64,000 nt of DNA from Erigeron canadensis (taxonomy: Eukaryota; Streptophyta; Magnoliopsida; Asterales; Asteraceae). The translations under genes were made by a program, and so were the position numbers. The notes beneath the pieces were generated by a model. It made no database searches, had not been told where the DNA came from, and saw nothing but the letters and a program-made list of their open reading frames with translations. The stretch is taken from the NCBI RefSeq assembly GCF_010389155.1, contig NC_057768.1, positions 3,098,501 through 3,162,500 on the forward strand. The letters are read 5' to 3'. Below, piece by piece: positions 11,655-24,327 of the stretch. Each line of letters begins with the position of its first letter. Position 1 is the stretch's first letter.

Positions 11655-14600
11655 CTAATCATATCCACGGGCTATGTTAATGAGAGAAGTACTAAGCTCC
11701 TTTGGGTCACTTATCATGGGCATATGATCCACACCTTTCAACTCTTTCATCTCGGTCACTGGATTATTCTTGATCATCCATCTTTGGAATTCTTCTTTAA
11801 TGGTTTTATCTTCGTCACAAATGATGAAAGCCCGCTTCACAGAACCGTATGCTTCTTCTGTGAATGGTTGCGCCTTAGGCAGGTCATTTAGAAACAATGG
11901 TATTGGCCTAGCCAATATTTTTACTAATTCACGATCCTACATGATGAAAATAAATTATTAATTTTTAACAATGACGTACATACAGTAGTGTATTATATCT
12001 TTGTGAGAGTATTAGCGTAATTAGGAGAACCTGATCAGAGCCAAGTTGATACATATTTAAGAAGAACTTTTGCCCGAAAAGCAACTTGATGTCGGATTCG
12101 TTTTGGTCGTTCGTATAAGGGAGGAAACTTGTATCCAGCCAATCTTCTTTAGGGATACTTGCATACCACTTCAAAACGAATATATATATAGTTAGAAGAA
12201 CACTAATTGTTAGCAAATACATTCATTATTATTGACCTAATAGAAAATAACATAAACATGTAGTTAAAATGTAGAAAAGTAAGTTAATATAATTTGATAT
12301 ATGCCAAATTTTATGTATAAATTGAGTTAGATCAAATGGTTGGAGCTATTGTTCCGGGAGACAGAGATCAAATTAATGTTTGATTCGGATGTTAACAAGG
12401 CTGGGGGTCTTACTCTACCCCATTGGTATAATTTGAAAACAGTCAATACCTTAGATTTAGGTAAGACTATCTACATTTTTACCTCCCTCATACATAGTTA
12501 ATGATGGTATTGAGACCATAAACCCATATAAAATGGCATTCGATGTTACCTACTTAGTTCTTACAAAATGTATGCGTTGGTTTCATCAACCTCTTTGTAT
12601 ATATAATCAATTCGTCGTTTTAGATGATTATATCTATAATACTATATAAAGCAAATTACCTCTTCCCACTTAAATAACTAAGATTTTAAAATGACCATAT
12701 TACCCTTCTTATTTATTCTCTATTTTAAACATTTTCACCTATATACCTATAATACCTTTAATGATAAACTTACAACATCGATCTTTCAACCTTTAAATAA
12801 CCATATTAACTCAATTAATTTACATTCACTATGATGCCGTCACTATCGTCACTGCCACCACCGCCATGCCGCCACTACCTCCACCGCCATGCCGCCAAGC
12901 CGTCACCACACTGTCGTCACTATCACTATTGCAGCCGCATCGTGCGGGCATTAATGTAGTATAAAAATACATACTAGAGGATTGTATATAAAAAGCTTTA
13001 CCCAAACGGCCAAACGCGTGACCCCGCGCCTTCCATATGACAATCTTTTCAATTTGCAGTTGAAAGTTCTAGCCTCAATCTGGCCCATTGACCATTATTG
13101 CATTATTTTACACGTTCCGTAAGGTCTATAATTAATCTCTGTGACCAGAGATAAGTGCTGGTCATCAGTAATGAGTTTCGAATATTATTGTGAACAAACT
13201 CACATATGATAAATAGTCTTCAAAATTTATATCGCTATTATTAACAAAATTATATAAGCCACAACACAATACTGATGGTTGCTAGCTAGTTGCTACCCTT
13301 GTCCTAATGTTCTTTAAGAGGACCATTTTGTGTATAAAGTATATCCGAAAGTGTTGCTTTATTCAAACTCGTTTTGCTCTCGATCAACGTACTTAATACG
13401 GTGACAAGCATAAGAATACATATTAACTTATTAAGTCAACTTGCAATCTTCAAATCATATCATATATACATATACATGAAATATATAATCAAATATTAAA
13501 AGCATCTAATTAAAAATAATGAAACTTTTCTAATTTTTATGCAGTTGATTGAGTATTGAGGAAAATTCACCAGGGCTAAAATCGTACTTCCTAGATTTGT
13601 AGAAGTAAATTATTGGGGGTGGGAGAAGGGGGGGTTTCGAGAGTTCCGAGTTTCATCTCAGACATACGAGGTTCGAGCTCCGCATAATTGGATGTCACTG
13701 TGGTATCTCGAATGCTAACTACTAACTGCACTCGTTGTTAAAAAGAAAACCTTTTCTGAAGAAATTCATTATCCTGAAATTCTAAATATACATACAAACA
13801 AAACATTTCGATTGATAGGGATATTCAATTCCAAAGAATACTAAATATTAAATAAATGGCTATGTATATAATGAATGATACTTTCCAAATATGGAAAACG
13901 AAATCTATGTTATTTTGATTCAATTGCCCATATAAACAAAATACTAAACGGCTATCCGTACAATAGAGCAGCAATGATGACGGTGACAGTGGAGGTGGCG
14001 GTGATGGTCTGATTATTAATGTAAAAATAATTGATATAAATGGAAATAGTGTAGTTACTTTAAGGGTTAACGAATGTATGTTTATATATATTTATTAATT
14101 ACATAAAGATATTATTAGTGTATTAGGTGGAAGATTTTAAATTAGTAAAAAGAGGATAAGAGTACAGTTGTTAAACTCTTACGAGTCACGAGTCGACTCT
14201 TAAAAGTCGAGTCAATTTACTCCATAACGAGTCGACTCGCTGGGTGACTCATTTTTTTCTAGACTCTCGCGATTAACAGTGTGAACTTGGACCGAGTCAG
14301 GAGTTGCAAACTTATAATTATTGTGGTTGGTAGTATGGTTATACTCGTATCTAATATTTATTGGTACATCATTTTGTGTGTTATCTACGTAGTTTTGATC
14401 CTTTTATTGCGAATATATATATGGAGATTAATTATAAGTATATGACTCAAATCTATTGAATGGTAAATCTGTTAAGATAAAGAGCTTATATTTTGTTTAT
14501 AAAAATGTCGCATATATATGATTATGCTATTATGTGATATTTAAAAATGTTTAGATTTTTATGAGTCGAGTCATGTTTAGTGTCACGAATTAAAAATTTA

Positions 14601-15959
14601 TGTTTTCGAGTGGAGTAAGAAATTACGAGTCGAAACTATGGATAATACTAGTTTTAAGTCTATTTTATATTCCCACCAGAATTCTAGCAAGAACGTGATT
14701 ATCTACAACTTGGAGAGTATTTTCAAAAGATTTGCTTCATTCAAAGTCGTTTTGCTTTGAACATACTTAATATACACGATGACAAGCATAAATATTAATC
14801 AAGTCAACTTGCGATCTTCAAGTCATAAATATAATAAAAATTTTATAAATTTACGACTCGTGACTCGGTCCAATAAATATAATATAAGTTTAATCTAACT
14901 AATTAAAAGTTGCTTGTTAGCTTATTGAGGTTTTGAAAAGCTTAGAAATTTTGGCATGTATTTTTCCATATTGTGCATATCCTTAAATGTTATATATTTT
15001 TGAACATCGAACAATTCCATTATTACTCCTAAACTATCCCAAATGCATGTGTATGATTAAACTTAGGATTTTATCATATAACTAAAATAATAATACCCTC
15101 CATTTGGCAAACTATAAATATGGTATTCATAGTAACAAACCTTGGCTGGGACATTTAAGGTTTTTCAAGTGTTAAATTGGTCATAAATTTAAAAAAATTA
15201 GCATCGTTCGGTTAAGTGTCGTTGCTCTGACATGGTAGCTACTAATTATCCAAATGTGGGTTGACATGGATCAATATTTCAGAACTCATTTCAACGTGTA
15301 GTTAATTATAAGTTTTGTGATCATGATTCAATTGAGTATCCATTTTGTTTAGTGGTCGTGGAGGCGGTAGGCTTTGCTTTAATTATTAACTCGGAGAAAA
15401 CTAACTACAAATTAAAACGTAGTGTGTGTAATTTCCCATAAGGTTATCTTAACAAGGATCATATATATCTATTCAGAGTTCATTTTTATTTTTAGGTACG
15501 TGTGCACATATATGGTGTTGATAATTAATGGTATTATTAGAAAAAAGATTATAGTGTAATTACCTGGTCGAAAACGTAAGAAGGCCTATTTACGGTATCT
15601 GGCATGAAGGCAGTGACGAATACAGCGAGAGAGATCTTTGTTGGGAACATTTCCATGGCAATAGCAATGCTCAAACCACCAACGCTATGGCCCACCAGCA
15701 CGACCTTCTCTTCTGGGGGAATGGCGGCCATAAATTCAAGCAACGGGGCAGTATAGTCAGCAAATGTGATGACTTGTTGTATTTCTTTGGTGTTGGTGCC
15801 GGCAGCAGAGAGATCAAAGGCCGAAACACGGTGGCCAGAAGCCTCAAGAAGGGGAATGAGCTTATACCAGCACCAGGCTCCATGGCATGCACCATGTACT
15901 AGAACAAAATGCTTTTTTCGTTCGTCAGTAGTAGTACTGATGCCTTCCATGTTGATCAA
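11655..15959 (-). CDS. MES/SABP2-type alpha/beta-hydrolase (carboxyl methylesterase), copy 1
   Basis: Three exons: 15959-15564, 12168-12031 and 11936-11655, all joined in phase 0 at GT-AG introns (3,395 and 94 bp), giving 271 aa, the normal length for this family. Residues 1-132 hold the oxyanion strip HGACHGAW and the nucleophile elbow GHSVGG (Ser92). Exon 2 carries the cap segment and exon 3 the acid in CDEDK (Asp221) and the base in GVDHM (His249), so the triad is complete. Relatives hydrolyse methyl esters of hormones such as salicylate, jasmonate or indole acetate in the cytosol. Residues that mark hydroxynitrile lyases in this fold (Thr in the oxyanion strip, Lys after the catalytic His) are absent; Ala/Cys and Met stand there, favouring esterase activity. 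The start could also be the ATG at 15950 (MEG). The substrate cannot be told from sequence. Confidence 0.9.
12633..12960 (+). mobile_element. Helitron-like fragment in intron 1 of MES copy 1
   Basis: It begins TCTATAATACTATATAAAGCA, resembling the 5' tip of the Helitron-like elements at 63456-63840. It continues with CCACCGCCATGCC-rich sequence and ends near GCATCGTGCGGGC, like the GC-rich 3' ends of that group. A clean CTRR terminus is not visible, so boundaries are approximate. Confidence 0.4.
13555..13750 (+). repeat. SINE-like repeat, copy in MES intron (partner at 17866-18066)
   Basis: It shares with 17866-18066 the blocks GAGTTTCA, GGTTCGAG, AATTGGATGT and a CTACTAACT...TGTTAAA tail. 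The partner also shows a B-box-like GGGTTCAAATCTC near 17891. The two copies sit in non-equivalent places (intron 1 of one MES gene, 3' flank of the other), which suggests dispersal as a SINE rather than co-duplication. Confidence 0.4.
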
Positions 15960-15980
15960 TTTGTATTGAATTGGTTAATT

Positions 15981-15989
15981 ATATATATA
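15981..15989 (-). promoter_or_regulatory. Candidate TATA box, MES copy 1
   Basis: On the minus strand CTGCCTATATATATAATT lies about 22-30 nt before the first in-frame ATG and 31-39 nt before the second (15950). The equivalent place upstream of the orphan exon has CTGCCTATAAAACAAC, so the element is conserved between copies. The spacing slightly favours the second ATG as start. Confidence 0.45.
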
Positions 15990-16437
15990 GGCAGGGTAAG
16001 TAGTATAGGGAGAATGGGTAACATGATTAATTTGGTTGATATATCGCAGCTTCATGCACGTCCTGTTGTCTAACAATTCAGCAAAGTATTAGTTATATAT
16101 TTTGATCTGGCATAACAGCAAACTACTAATTATATATTTTGAAATTATACGTTTATATCATTATATTAGAAACTATACTTTTAAATTATATACTTCAATG
16201 TCAACTGCTTATCTACCACTAGTTCATGTTACCCGTGGTGAGTCACTCAGATTTTACCCACGAGGGGAAAGTTTGAACCTTGACTTGGTTTCGGTGGGGT
16301 TTTTTCTGGAATTGTTGTAAACAGGTCTAGGCTCTATGCGACTAGGTTGGGCAAGCTATGTGGTGGCCTTTTGCCATTGGGTCACCTCGAATGCAGTTTT
16401 GGGCTTTGACATTTGTTGGTCTTTCAAAAGAAAAATA

Positions 16438-16705
16438 TATACTTTATCCATCCCGACTTAAATGTCTTATTTTGACTTTGAAAGTCATCTTTTAACATTT
16501 TTGACCGTAGATATCTTCACTTTTGTTATATGACACTTGATGAAAGTTATATCAATGACAAATACATTTAAAACTTAATTCATTCATATATTATATATCA
16601 AGTTTTATATAACACAAATCAAAATATTTACGGTCAAAGTTATAAAAGAAGGACTTAAAAAGTCAAATTTAAACATTTAAATTAGTATAGAAGATATCAT
16701 TTATC
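16438..16705. mobile_element. Foldback MITE, Stowaway-like look
   Basis: Inverted ends: ACTTTATCCATCCCGACTTAAATG at the left pairs with CATTTAAATTAGTATAGAAG at the right. Internal blocks (GACTTT, TTTATATAACACA, CAAAATATTTA) recur at 23765-24020, which is a second copy. No coding capacity; the exact TSD was not resolved. Confidence 0.55.
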
Positions 16706-17039
16706 TAGTGCTAACCTAAAATATATGTAACAGCAAACTATTAATTAGAGTAAACTAGTATCTATATCCTCCCATTGTCACGGAACATGTTTCTTTCACA
16801 AAAAAGTTTAGATACAAACATGACAAAGTTTCTGTACATGGTCTTTTGAGATAAACGGTCTTCATATTCTAACTGCAGCGCAATATGATTAAACTCTGTT
16901 TAACCCTGTGGCTTTGTTCTTCTTTGTGCAATCTTTTAATTCAAACCAGATTATTTGTCTCTCATGAGTATATAGCAATTACTCTACTTTTGAACCAAAC
17001 TATGACAAAAGGCATTTACCCCCAAAGTTTGTATCATTA

Positions 17040-17435
17040 GAACCCAGTTCAAATAAATTAAGCTAGTAACCTTATGAGACGATAATCAATTTTGAGATGT
17101 GTATCGTAAGAAAACTTTGGTTGAGAACTTTTAGTTGTTGAGGCTAATTAAGGTGAGTATAATTTACATATATGTATATTTTCGTGAAGGACAACAAAGA
17201 ATGATATTATTCTTTGTCGTGGACTCGTGGTTGACAAAAACACACTTTATGCTCTTTATGATGAATTTTGTTGCATTAATGTATGATATAATTCAAGGGA
17301 TTGAGAAGCTAGGCGCACTCAATTCTTTAAAGGGTAATGTGAGAAGTTTTGGATCCATAGCTATTTCGTTATGAGTCAAGAATATATGTGCATGTTAATT
17401 GTACTCGCTAGGTATTCTCGCTTACTTTTTAGTTA
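17040..17435. repeat. Segment shared with 9330-9760
   Basis: Second copy of the segment described at 9330-9760, lying downstream of the 3' end of MES copy 2. The 79-codon open frame across it (17135-17374) is not open in the other copy and matches no domain I know, so I do not call a gene. Confidence 0.5.
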
Positions 17436-17865
17436 GTTCTATTATTATATCTGTACTTTTGTGCTAGGGTGTGTTGGTAGAATTTTGAAGTCAATAAAGT
17501 CAGTGTATTTATATAGTGGGTCAGAGACTTAAGCTTAAAGTTTGGTTTAATAGATGAGCTATTCGGTTTGGGCCACAGGCCAACAAACCCATTGTAAATA
17601 GAGTAAATAAAGGGCCCTGTGACTTTTGGTTTGAAGCGTTGCCACCGTTTCTCCGTTAAACACTTATACCGGTTCATATCAAACAGTCATAACCACCACT
17701 AGAGGCATTGTTTCCCATAGTATATATATATGTAGAAATTGTGTCAAACAATGTATCAGTTGTTCCCATCAACTCTCTTTAAATAAAAGTGTATTGTTGT
17801 TCTCATAATCCCTCTATGTAACTGTTATCAACTTATTATCATCTACAACTGGTGATAAAATTCAC

Positions 17866-18066
17866 CATGAAACTAGTCAAGTATGGCACTAGGGTTCAAA
17901 TCTCACTTCCTACATTCTTAAGAAAGAATTATTAGGGTGGGTTTTCGAAAGTCCTGAGTTTCAACTCAAGTATGCGTGGTTCGAGTTCCACATACTGACC
18001 AATTGGATGTTACTATGGTGTGATGAATGCTGATTACTATCTACTAACTCGATGTTAAATAAAAAG
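17866..18066 (+). repeat. SINE-like repeat, second copy
   Basis: Partner of 13555-13750. It carries GGGTTCAAATCTC (B-box-like), GGTTCGAGTTCC, AATTGGATGT and a tail of CTACTAACTCGATGTTAAATAAAAAG. Confidence 0.4.
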
Positions 18067-18383
18067 TATTATGGGTCCAGAAATTGGTCCATCCCTTACT
18101 TACAATGTGCATATTTGATATGATGTTGTTAAAAAGTTTATTTTAGTCATACGGGTCATTGGCCCATTTAATGATTTTGTGGTTAAGTTTGTTTCGATTA
18201 AGTTGGTTTGTAAATATGTATGCCTCGTGAATAAGTTGATATTCTTTGTGACAGATTTCACAAAAAATTTATATAAGAGTCAAACTTGAATTACAGAGGA
18301 GTATTTGTATCAATAACTAGTTAGTTACCAATGCAATATACCACCATAATAATATCTTTGAATATGACATTGAGATGTGTCAA

Positions 18384-21300
18384 CTAATCATATCCACGGG
18401 CTAGGTCAAGGAGACAAGTACTGAGCTGTTTTGGGTCGCTTATCATGGGCATATGATCCACACCTTTTAACTCTTTCATCTCGACCACTGGATTATTCTT
18501 GATCATCCATCGTTGGAATTCTTCTTTGATGGTTTTATCTTCGTCACAAAGGATGTAAGCCCGCTTCACAGAACCGTATGCTTCTTCTGTGTATGGTTGT
18601 GCCTTAGGTAGGTCATTTAGAAACAATGGTATTGGCCTAGCCAATATTTTCACTAATTCACGATCCTACATGATGAAATAAATTATTAATCATTAACAAT
18701 AACGTAATATTATAATATAGAGAGAGTATTAGTGTAATAAGGATTACCTCATCGGAGCAAAGCTGATACATATTTAAGGACAAAAACTTTTGCCCGAAAA
18801 GCAACTTGATGTCGGATTCGTTTTGGTCGTTCGTATAAGGGAGGAAACTTGTGTCCAGCCAATCTTCTTTCGGAATACTTTCATAAAACTTCAAAATGGA
18901 AATATATATTATATATAGTTAAAAAAAACACTATACTTTGCAAAATGCTAATAGTATGTAGTTAAAATGTAGAAATGTAAATCAATTGTATACATATTGG
19001 AAAGAAAACTCTATGGAAACTTTACAACAAAAAAAAACCTCTATGGAAGAAAAAGGGTACTCTAGTTACTACATTTTCTACCGAAAAGTCAGTGTAATAA
19101 GGTGAAAAAATCAAAAAGCGTATCGGTAGAGAGAATTGGAAAAAGGAAGGGAGTAGGGACCTTCACTTTACAATTTGTCCTTGTTGCTGTGACGATGTAA
19201 TTAAAACAATCGACCATAGTTTCGTCACTTATGAAAGAGAAAGTGTGGACAAATACTTACAAATGGTGGAGGACGGTGACTTCAATATTTTTTTGGTAGA
19301 TGAATTACTCAAATATAATGGTGCAATTGGACTTAATGATAAACAAATAATGGTTTAAAATGCAATAGTTTGGTCAATGTTATATACTATCTCGATAGCT
19401 TAAAACAAAAAGGTTATTAAAGATAACAATGAGAATTTGCATAAAGTCTCTGATGAACTTCTAAGTGATTTCCATTTTAGGATATTTGATAAAATGAAAC
19501 ACCAACAAAACCTAAATGGATTAAATGGTGCATTAGGTCTTGAAGGATGCAAGATTGATGTTGTGAGTCTACTGTAAACTTAGTTTTATTTAGATTTTGG
19601 TAATTTTTTACGTGTTAGCTGTAGTGTACGAATTAAGGTTTTAATTGGTGGTCTTTTTAGTTTGGTGGTATTAATAGTGTAGTCTCGCCTTGTTTGTGTT
19701 TGTTGTTTTTTTTAGCTTATGGGCAACTGATCATAGCTTGCAACTCATTTGTTTGTAAAGTTTTATTTGTAAATTTCTTTTTGGTTTTATACTATTTTTT
19801 TTTTTTTAAATATTGACTTTCAAATTTTATACAACTACTACTTTAAGAAAAATATTAATTTGGTATATAGCAAAATGTACGTCTTTGGTAATTTGAATTT
19901 CTTTTGTTTTTGTTATTGTAATTGTCAATTTGTCATATGTCTGACTTTACTATATATTCGATTAATCAAGTGTATAAGGGTTAGATCAGTGACGAACTCG
20001 ATAATTTAAAATTGCAACGAACATAGTTTAGCACGAGTAAGAAATATATGAGTGATAGTAAAAATAAATTATTTATCCCATTGTCTTCTATCCACACCAC
20101 ACCAACTTGTCAACCAACGATTTGGATATCTGAGTTATAAATATACCAAAGCTTTCAAATCTATTAACTTTAAAACAAAATGGGTTGTTACTTAGGCTAT
20201 GACAATGAGCTTTTTAAAGCTTTTATAAATAGTAGTCGTAGTCCTACTCATCGAAAAACAAACCTTAACTAAATTTCAAAACTCCTTCTAAGGTGTAGTT
20301 AATTACTAAATCTGTACGTACCCGTGTTAAATATATTTGTTTGACATTCATATGCTTTATATTTCATATCGATACCCGAACCCGGTTTGATCGTACCGGG
20401 GAATATCCGAGTTGACCGGGGATGGCGACGGTTATAGAGATATTATTTTGGTCTCCGATAGGGATCAGGATGGGGACGAGTATAGAAAACCATAAATTCC
20501 CGAGTTCCATTAATAGAATCGTATAAAGTATTTCTTATTTATAAGAATCATTTTAAGTTTAGCTTTTAAAACTAATTTGTTTAAAACTTTTAATGTGTCA
20601 CACTTTATATACTATATAAGTAACATAGATATTAGTTTGTATACATAATTATATTCATACTTTATAAAAAAAACGTCTAAATACATATTACCTCAAGCTA
20701 TCATTTACTTCAATGAGTTTATATTTCTTACAAGATACCACCCATTACCCGATGAAAATTCCCGATATCCGATAGAGATAAGTATAGGGATGTAATATAA
20801 TACCCTTCAACTAGATCCTTACCCAATCCGTTGTCATCCCTATATATAAACTTATATATTAAACTATATTATCTCACCCCATTTTTCTAGAAATAAATTG
20901 ATATACCCAAATTGTCTTTCAAACATCTACACCTATTATATCTTTAATATCGATAATAAACTTAATCTACAACATATATCCTAGAACTCGTATAGTAATC
21001 ACACCACTACACCCATTTTACATTGTTAACCGTTACATATATCAATCCACCCGTTGCCGAGCCACCACACCATTGCTACCACCTTGGTCGTCACTATCAC
21101 CATCGTCTCCGCATTGCGAGGGTATCCGTTATATATATTATATAAACTTAATTAATTCATGAACTAATAAATCTAAAGATAATCGGAGATATCTATTACG
21201 AGTAATAAAACTAAATTCTTGACAACACTTTTTTAATGTGTATATATATACTACTAATGCTAATTAAGAAGAAGATTTATAGTAACCTGGTCGAAAACAT

Positions 21301-21676
21301 AAGAAGGCCTATTTGCGGTATCTGGCATGAAGGCTGTAAGGAATACAGCAAGAGAGATCTTTTTCGGGTACTTTTCCATTGCAAGAGCAATGCAAAGACC
21401 GCCAACGCTATGGCCAACCAACACTACCTTCTCTTCGGGGGGAATGGCGGCCATAAATTCAAGCAATGGGGCTGTATAGTCAGCAAATGTGATGACTTGT
21501 TGTATTTCTTTGGTGTTGGTGCCGGCGGCAGAGAGATCAAAGGCCGAAACACGGTGGCCAGCAGCCTCAATAAGTGGTTTGAGCTTAAACCAGCACCAAG
21601 CTCCATGGCATGCACCATGTACTAGAACAATATGCTTTTTTTGTTCGTCAGTACTGATGCCTTCCATTTGGATCAA
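18384..21676 (-). CDS. MES/SABP2-type alpha/beta-hydrolase (carboxyl methylesterase), copy 2
   Basis: Exons 21676-21287, 18888-18748 and 18665-18384 join in phase 0 at GT-AG introns (2,398 and 82 bp) to encode 270 aa. The nucleophile elbow GHSVGG (Ser90), acid in CDEDK (Asp220) and base in GVDHM (His248) are intact, as is the oxyanion strip HGACHGAW. It is very close to copy 1 across all three exons, with small changes such as one extra residue in exon 2 and a few differences in exon 3 (RAYILC against RAFIIC), so it is a recent tandem duplicate. Copy 1 lies downstream in the same orientation and an orphan exon 1 lies upstream at 26 kb. Likely a cytosolic methyl-ester hydrolase; a hydroxynitrile lyase is unlikely because its marker residues are missing. 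An alternative start is the ATG at 21667. Confidence 0.9.
20380..20850. repeat. Probable DNA-transposon-derived repeat in intron 1 of MES copy 2
   Basis: Repeated CCCGA / CCGATA motifs (GATACCCGAACCCGG, ATTCCCGATATCCGATAG) end with ACCCAATCCGTTGTCATCCCTA. That type of end is common in short plant DNA elements. The left boundary is unclear and no TSD was found. Confidence 0.35.
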
Positions 21677-21910
21677 TTAGTATTGAATTGGGAGTTTGTG
21701 TTTTATTAAAAATGGGAAACTTATAAGGGTACATAAATATCGACAGAAATATGGTTGTCAAAAGTAAACTATGTATAGTACTACTTGAATATGTACACCC
21801 CCATAGGCCCATACCCAATAAATTGACCAGATCTATGGATAAAACGTTCAATGCTGCAGTAATATAGATATATGTCATAGTCATGATAAATACGGTATTA
21901 AACTTAAGCT

Positions 21911-22225
21911 TTTTTTTTTAAGGTGAATTTTGTTGATTCGACGGCGAGAGGTTTAGCATACATTGTTTTAATCAGGTCCTCTAGAGAGATCTCTCGAAGT
22001 AATAATGCCTATTTCAAATACCTAATGGAGGAAAACCTCTAACTAATCCGGCTGAAAGCACGACGATTAATAGGAGTAAACTCGCCCCCATTTGACTTAA
22101 AATTAGGTACACCCAAATCAAATCCTTATAAAAAGACTACTTATATCTCAAAGTTGATTGGATGGATATTCAAACCTCGGACCTATAGGTCACAAATAGA
22201 ACTCTAAACCATTACACCAACGAAG
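21911..22225 (-). mobile_element. SINE, second family, with poly(A) tail
   Basis: Read on the minus strand it opens with an A-box-like GTTGGTGTAATGGTTTAGAG and a B-box-like GAGGTTTGAATATCC. It continues with GTTAGAGGTTTTCCTCCATTAGG, matching 3255-3440, and ends in TTCACCTTAAAAAAAAA. TSDs were not clear. Confidence 0.6.
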
Positions 22226-22324
22226 TTAAAAACATGATAACATCATATAACATAAAGTATAAACTTATGTATATAAATGAAAAAATTAAAAAAAGTAATA
22301 ATTTATACCAATTTATCTAAATGA

Positions 22325-22530
22325 CTACATGTACCCAAATACACCAAACACTAGTAAATTAATTGCATCCAATCATCCGAAAAGCTTATCACCTTATCTC
22401 ACCTCTACCCCACTTTCGATCTCCTCTCTAACAATTCATGATCTCAAGTTCTTAACCATAAAAGATGAAGACGGCAACTACCCCATGTCATGTCATATTC
22501 ATAATAAATGCAGAATTAATCAAAACTAAA
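22325..22530. repeat. Repeat shared with 29240-29460
   Basis: Blocks such as CATCCAATCATCC, AAGCTTATCACCTTATCTC, CTCTAACAAT and TGTCATGTCATATTCATAATA occur in the same order in both places. A 66-codon open frame here (22329-22529) is interrupted in the partner, so it is not treated as a gene. Confidence 0.5.
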
Positions 22531-23199
22531 AGTATAATTTTGGAATTTTGTAGTTGCAGTTATAAAGGTGAAAGTATCAGTAGATAATAATGGATACTTT
22601 TTTTTTGTCCCAAATTATATGCTTTAGAATTTTAGGATAAGAAATTATATATCATTTACCATATAATAATCTCATATCTCTATTGAAAAGTTATAAAGGA
22701 GATATAGAAAATATTTATTTATATCATTATATAAAAATTATAATCTCATGTTCAAAGTTAAAAAAAAAATATGAAGCACACGGGATTAACCAAACTATTA
22801 TTAATGATTTTTTTTCTTTTAAAACGATACCGTTAATGAATTAAATCACCATCAATCTTTAATATCAAGTTAAACCATCTTTCTCTTATATTAGTAAGAT
22901 ATCTCTACTATCCCTTTAAATCAGACACGTTTACATCAATTACCTACATCATTTGACGTTGCTACCCCATCACTATCCGTCCCTGTTATTACACTGTCGT
23001 CGTATTGTACGGCTACCATACATTATTGTATAATTTTTATTTCTTAAAATATCTAAATTAATTATTTAATATTAGTTGCTTTTATACCAAAAGTCTATAC
23101 CAACAAAATCACCGCCACCATCGACAGTCGTCGTCACTACCACCAATACCTTTTAAATGTAAATCATCGTCATTATTCAAATTAACTTATTGAACTTTG

Positions 23200-23340
23200 G
23201 CACCCCACCATTATATACGGGTTTTTAAAGTAGAAAATTGTCCTATACTAATTTTTTAGAGGACCTTTCTTCAAGAATTAACAAGACCACTTGAAGAACT
23301 AGAGGGTGCTCGAACTTAATTAACAGTGTAAAGTGCGGGT
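23200..23340. repeat. Repeat shared with 33405-33565
   Basis: Both contain TTAGAGGACC, a CTTCAA-AATTAA block and GAAGAACTAGAG in the same order. Non-coding; class unknown. Confidence 0.45.
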
Positions 23341-23461
23341 AACAAAGTTTCACACGTAATGGAGAATAAAAAAATAATGTTTCTATGTTTCTAGTTTCTA
23401 CTTTAATGTCATTATCCAAGTTATGATTATGTGTTTTGTACGTTATGATTTAATCTGATGA

Positions 23462-23760
23462 CACTACAACAAAAAGGACTTTATAAAACTCTTTGTGTAG
23501 AACGCTATGAAAATAGTGTCCTGAAAAACTATACAATAAGAAGGATGACCGTTTAAGGTCTTTATGTATCATATGCTACTTAAAACGTGTCTTGGAAGCT
23601 ATTCAATAGGATGAATGACTTTTTGGTGTCCTATTATCATATAACTTAATAGGTCACTTGAAATATGAATCCTAATAAATTACTTTATAACACATTTAGT
23701 TGGTAGTGTCATTTTATGTGATAATATAATAAGACACTTGAACACTAGGGTCCTATTATA
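23462..23760 (+). mobile_element. CACTA-like terminus (solo end)
   Basis: CACTACAACAAAAAGGACTT resembles the CACTAC-rich tip of plant CACTA elements. It is followed by recurring sub-terminal motifs (GTGTCCT, AATAGG, CACTTG). No matching right end (TTTTTGTTGTAGTG) was found downstream, so this is a truncated end at most. Confidence 0.35.
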
Positions 23761-23764
23761 ATAT

Positions 23765-24020
23765 AACCTAAATGTGTCTTAGTTTGAATTTTTAAATTAA
23801 GTCTTCTTTTATAAAATTTGACCTTAAATATTTTAATTTGTGTTATATAATATTTGATAAAAGTTATACGAATAAAATATGCATTTAAAACTCAATCAAT
23901 TCATATAACTTTCATTAAATTTTATATAACACATCAAAATATTTAAAGTTAAAGTTTATAAAAGAAGACTTTAAAAATTCAAAATATGACATATTTAGTG
24001 AGAAGGATGAAGTATTAAAT
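23765..24020. mobile_element. Foldback MITE, second copy of the 16438 family
   Basis: Shares TTAAGTC, TTGTGTTATATAATATTTGATAA, GCATTTAAAACTCAAT and TTATATAACACATCAAAATATTTA with 16438-16705, and its ends are inverted: AAATTAAGTCTTCTTTTATAAA against TTTATAAAAGAAGACTTTAA. Confidence 0.55.
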
Positions 24021-24327
24021 ATTATCAATAACTATTAGTACTTATTAAGTATTTTATGTTCTCTCAACACCTAAAATGTCCCTGTAAATATAATACAGTA
24101 AAGACATTTGAGCAAAGCTTTGAACTCGGGATCCTCTCAAGTCTCAACCATAAATAAGGATGAGAATTCCCTAAATTTATAGTTATTTATAATTTTAAGG
24201 GTAAAGTTGTTAATTATAACCATTGAATTAAAATCAAGGGTCAAGATTCAAAGATGATCTTTAAATCTTGACCTTTGATTTCAATCAAAAGGTCAAAATT
24301 CTTTTAATTTTACCCCTAAAATTATTT

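Noticed and set aside
15687..15969. Plus-strand open frames over MES exon 1 (also at 21236-21680 and 26027-26411)
   Set aside because: They are antisense shadows of the conserved esterase exons, which carry the catalytic motifs on the minus strand.
16190..16440. Possible SINE body or gene fragment with a 72-codon open frame
   Set aside because: A B-box-like GTTTGAACC is present but no A box, tail or TSD.
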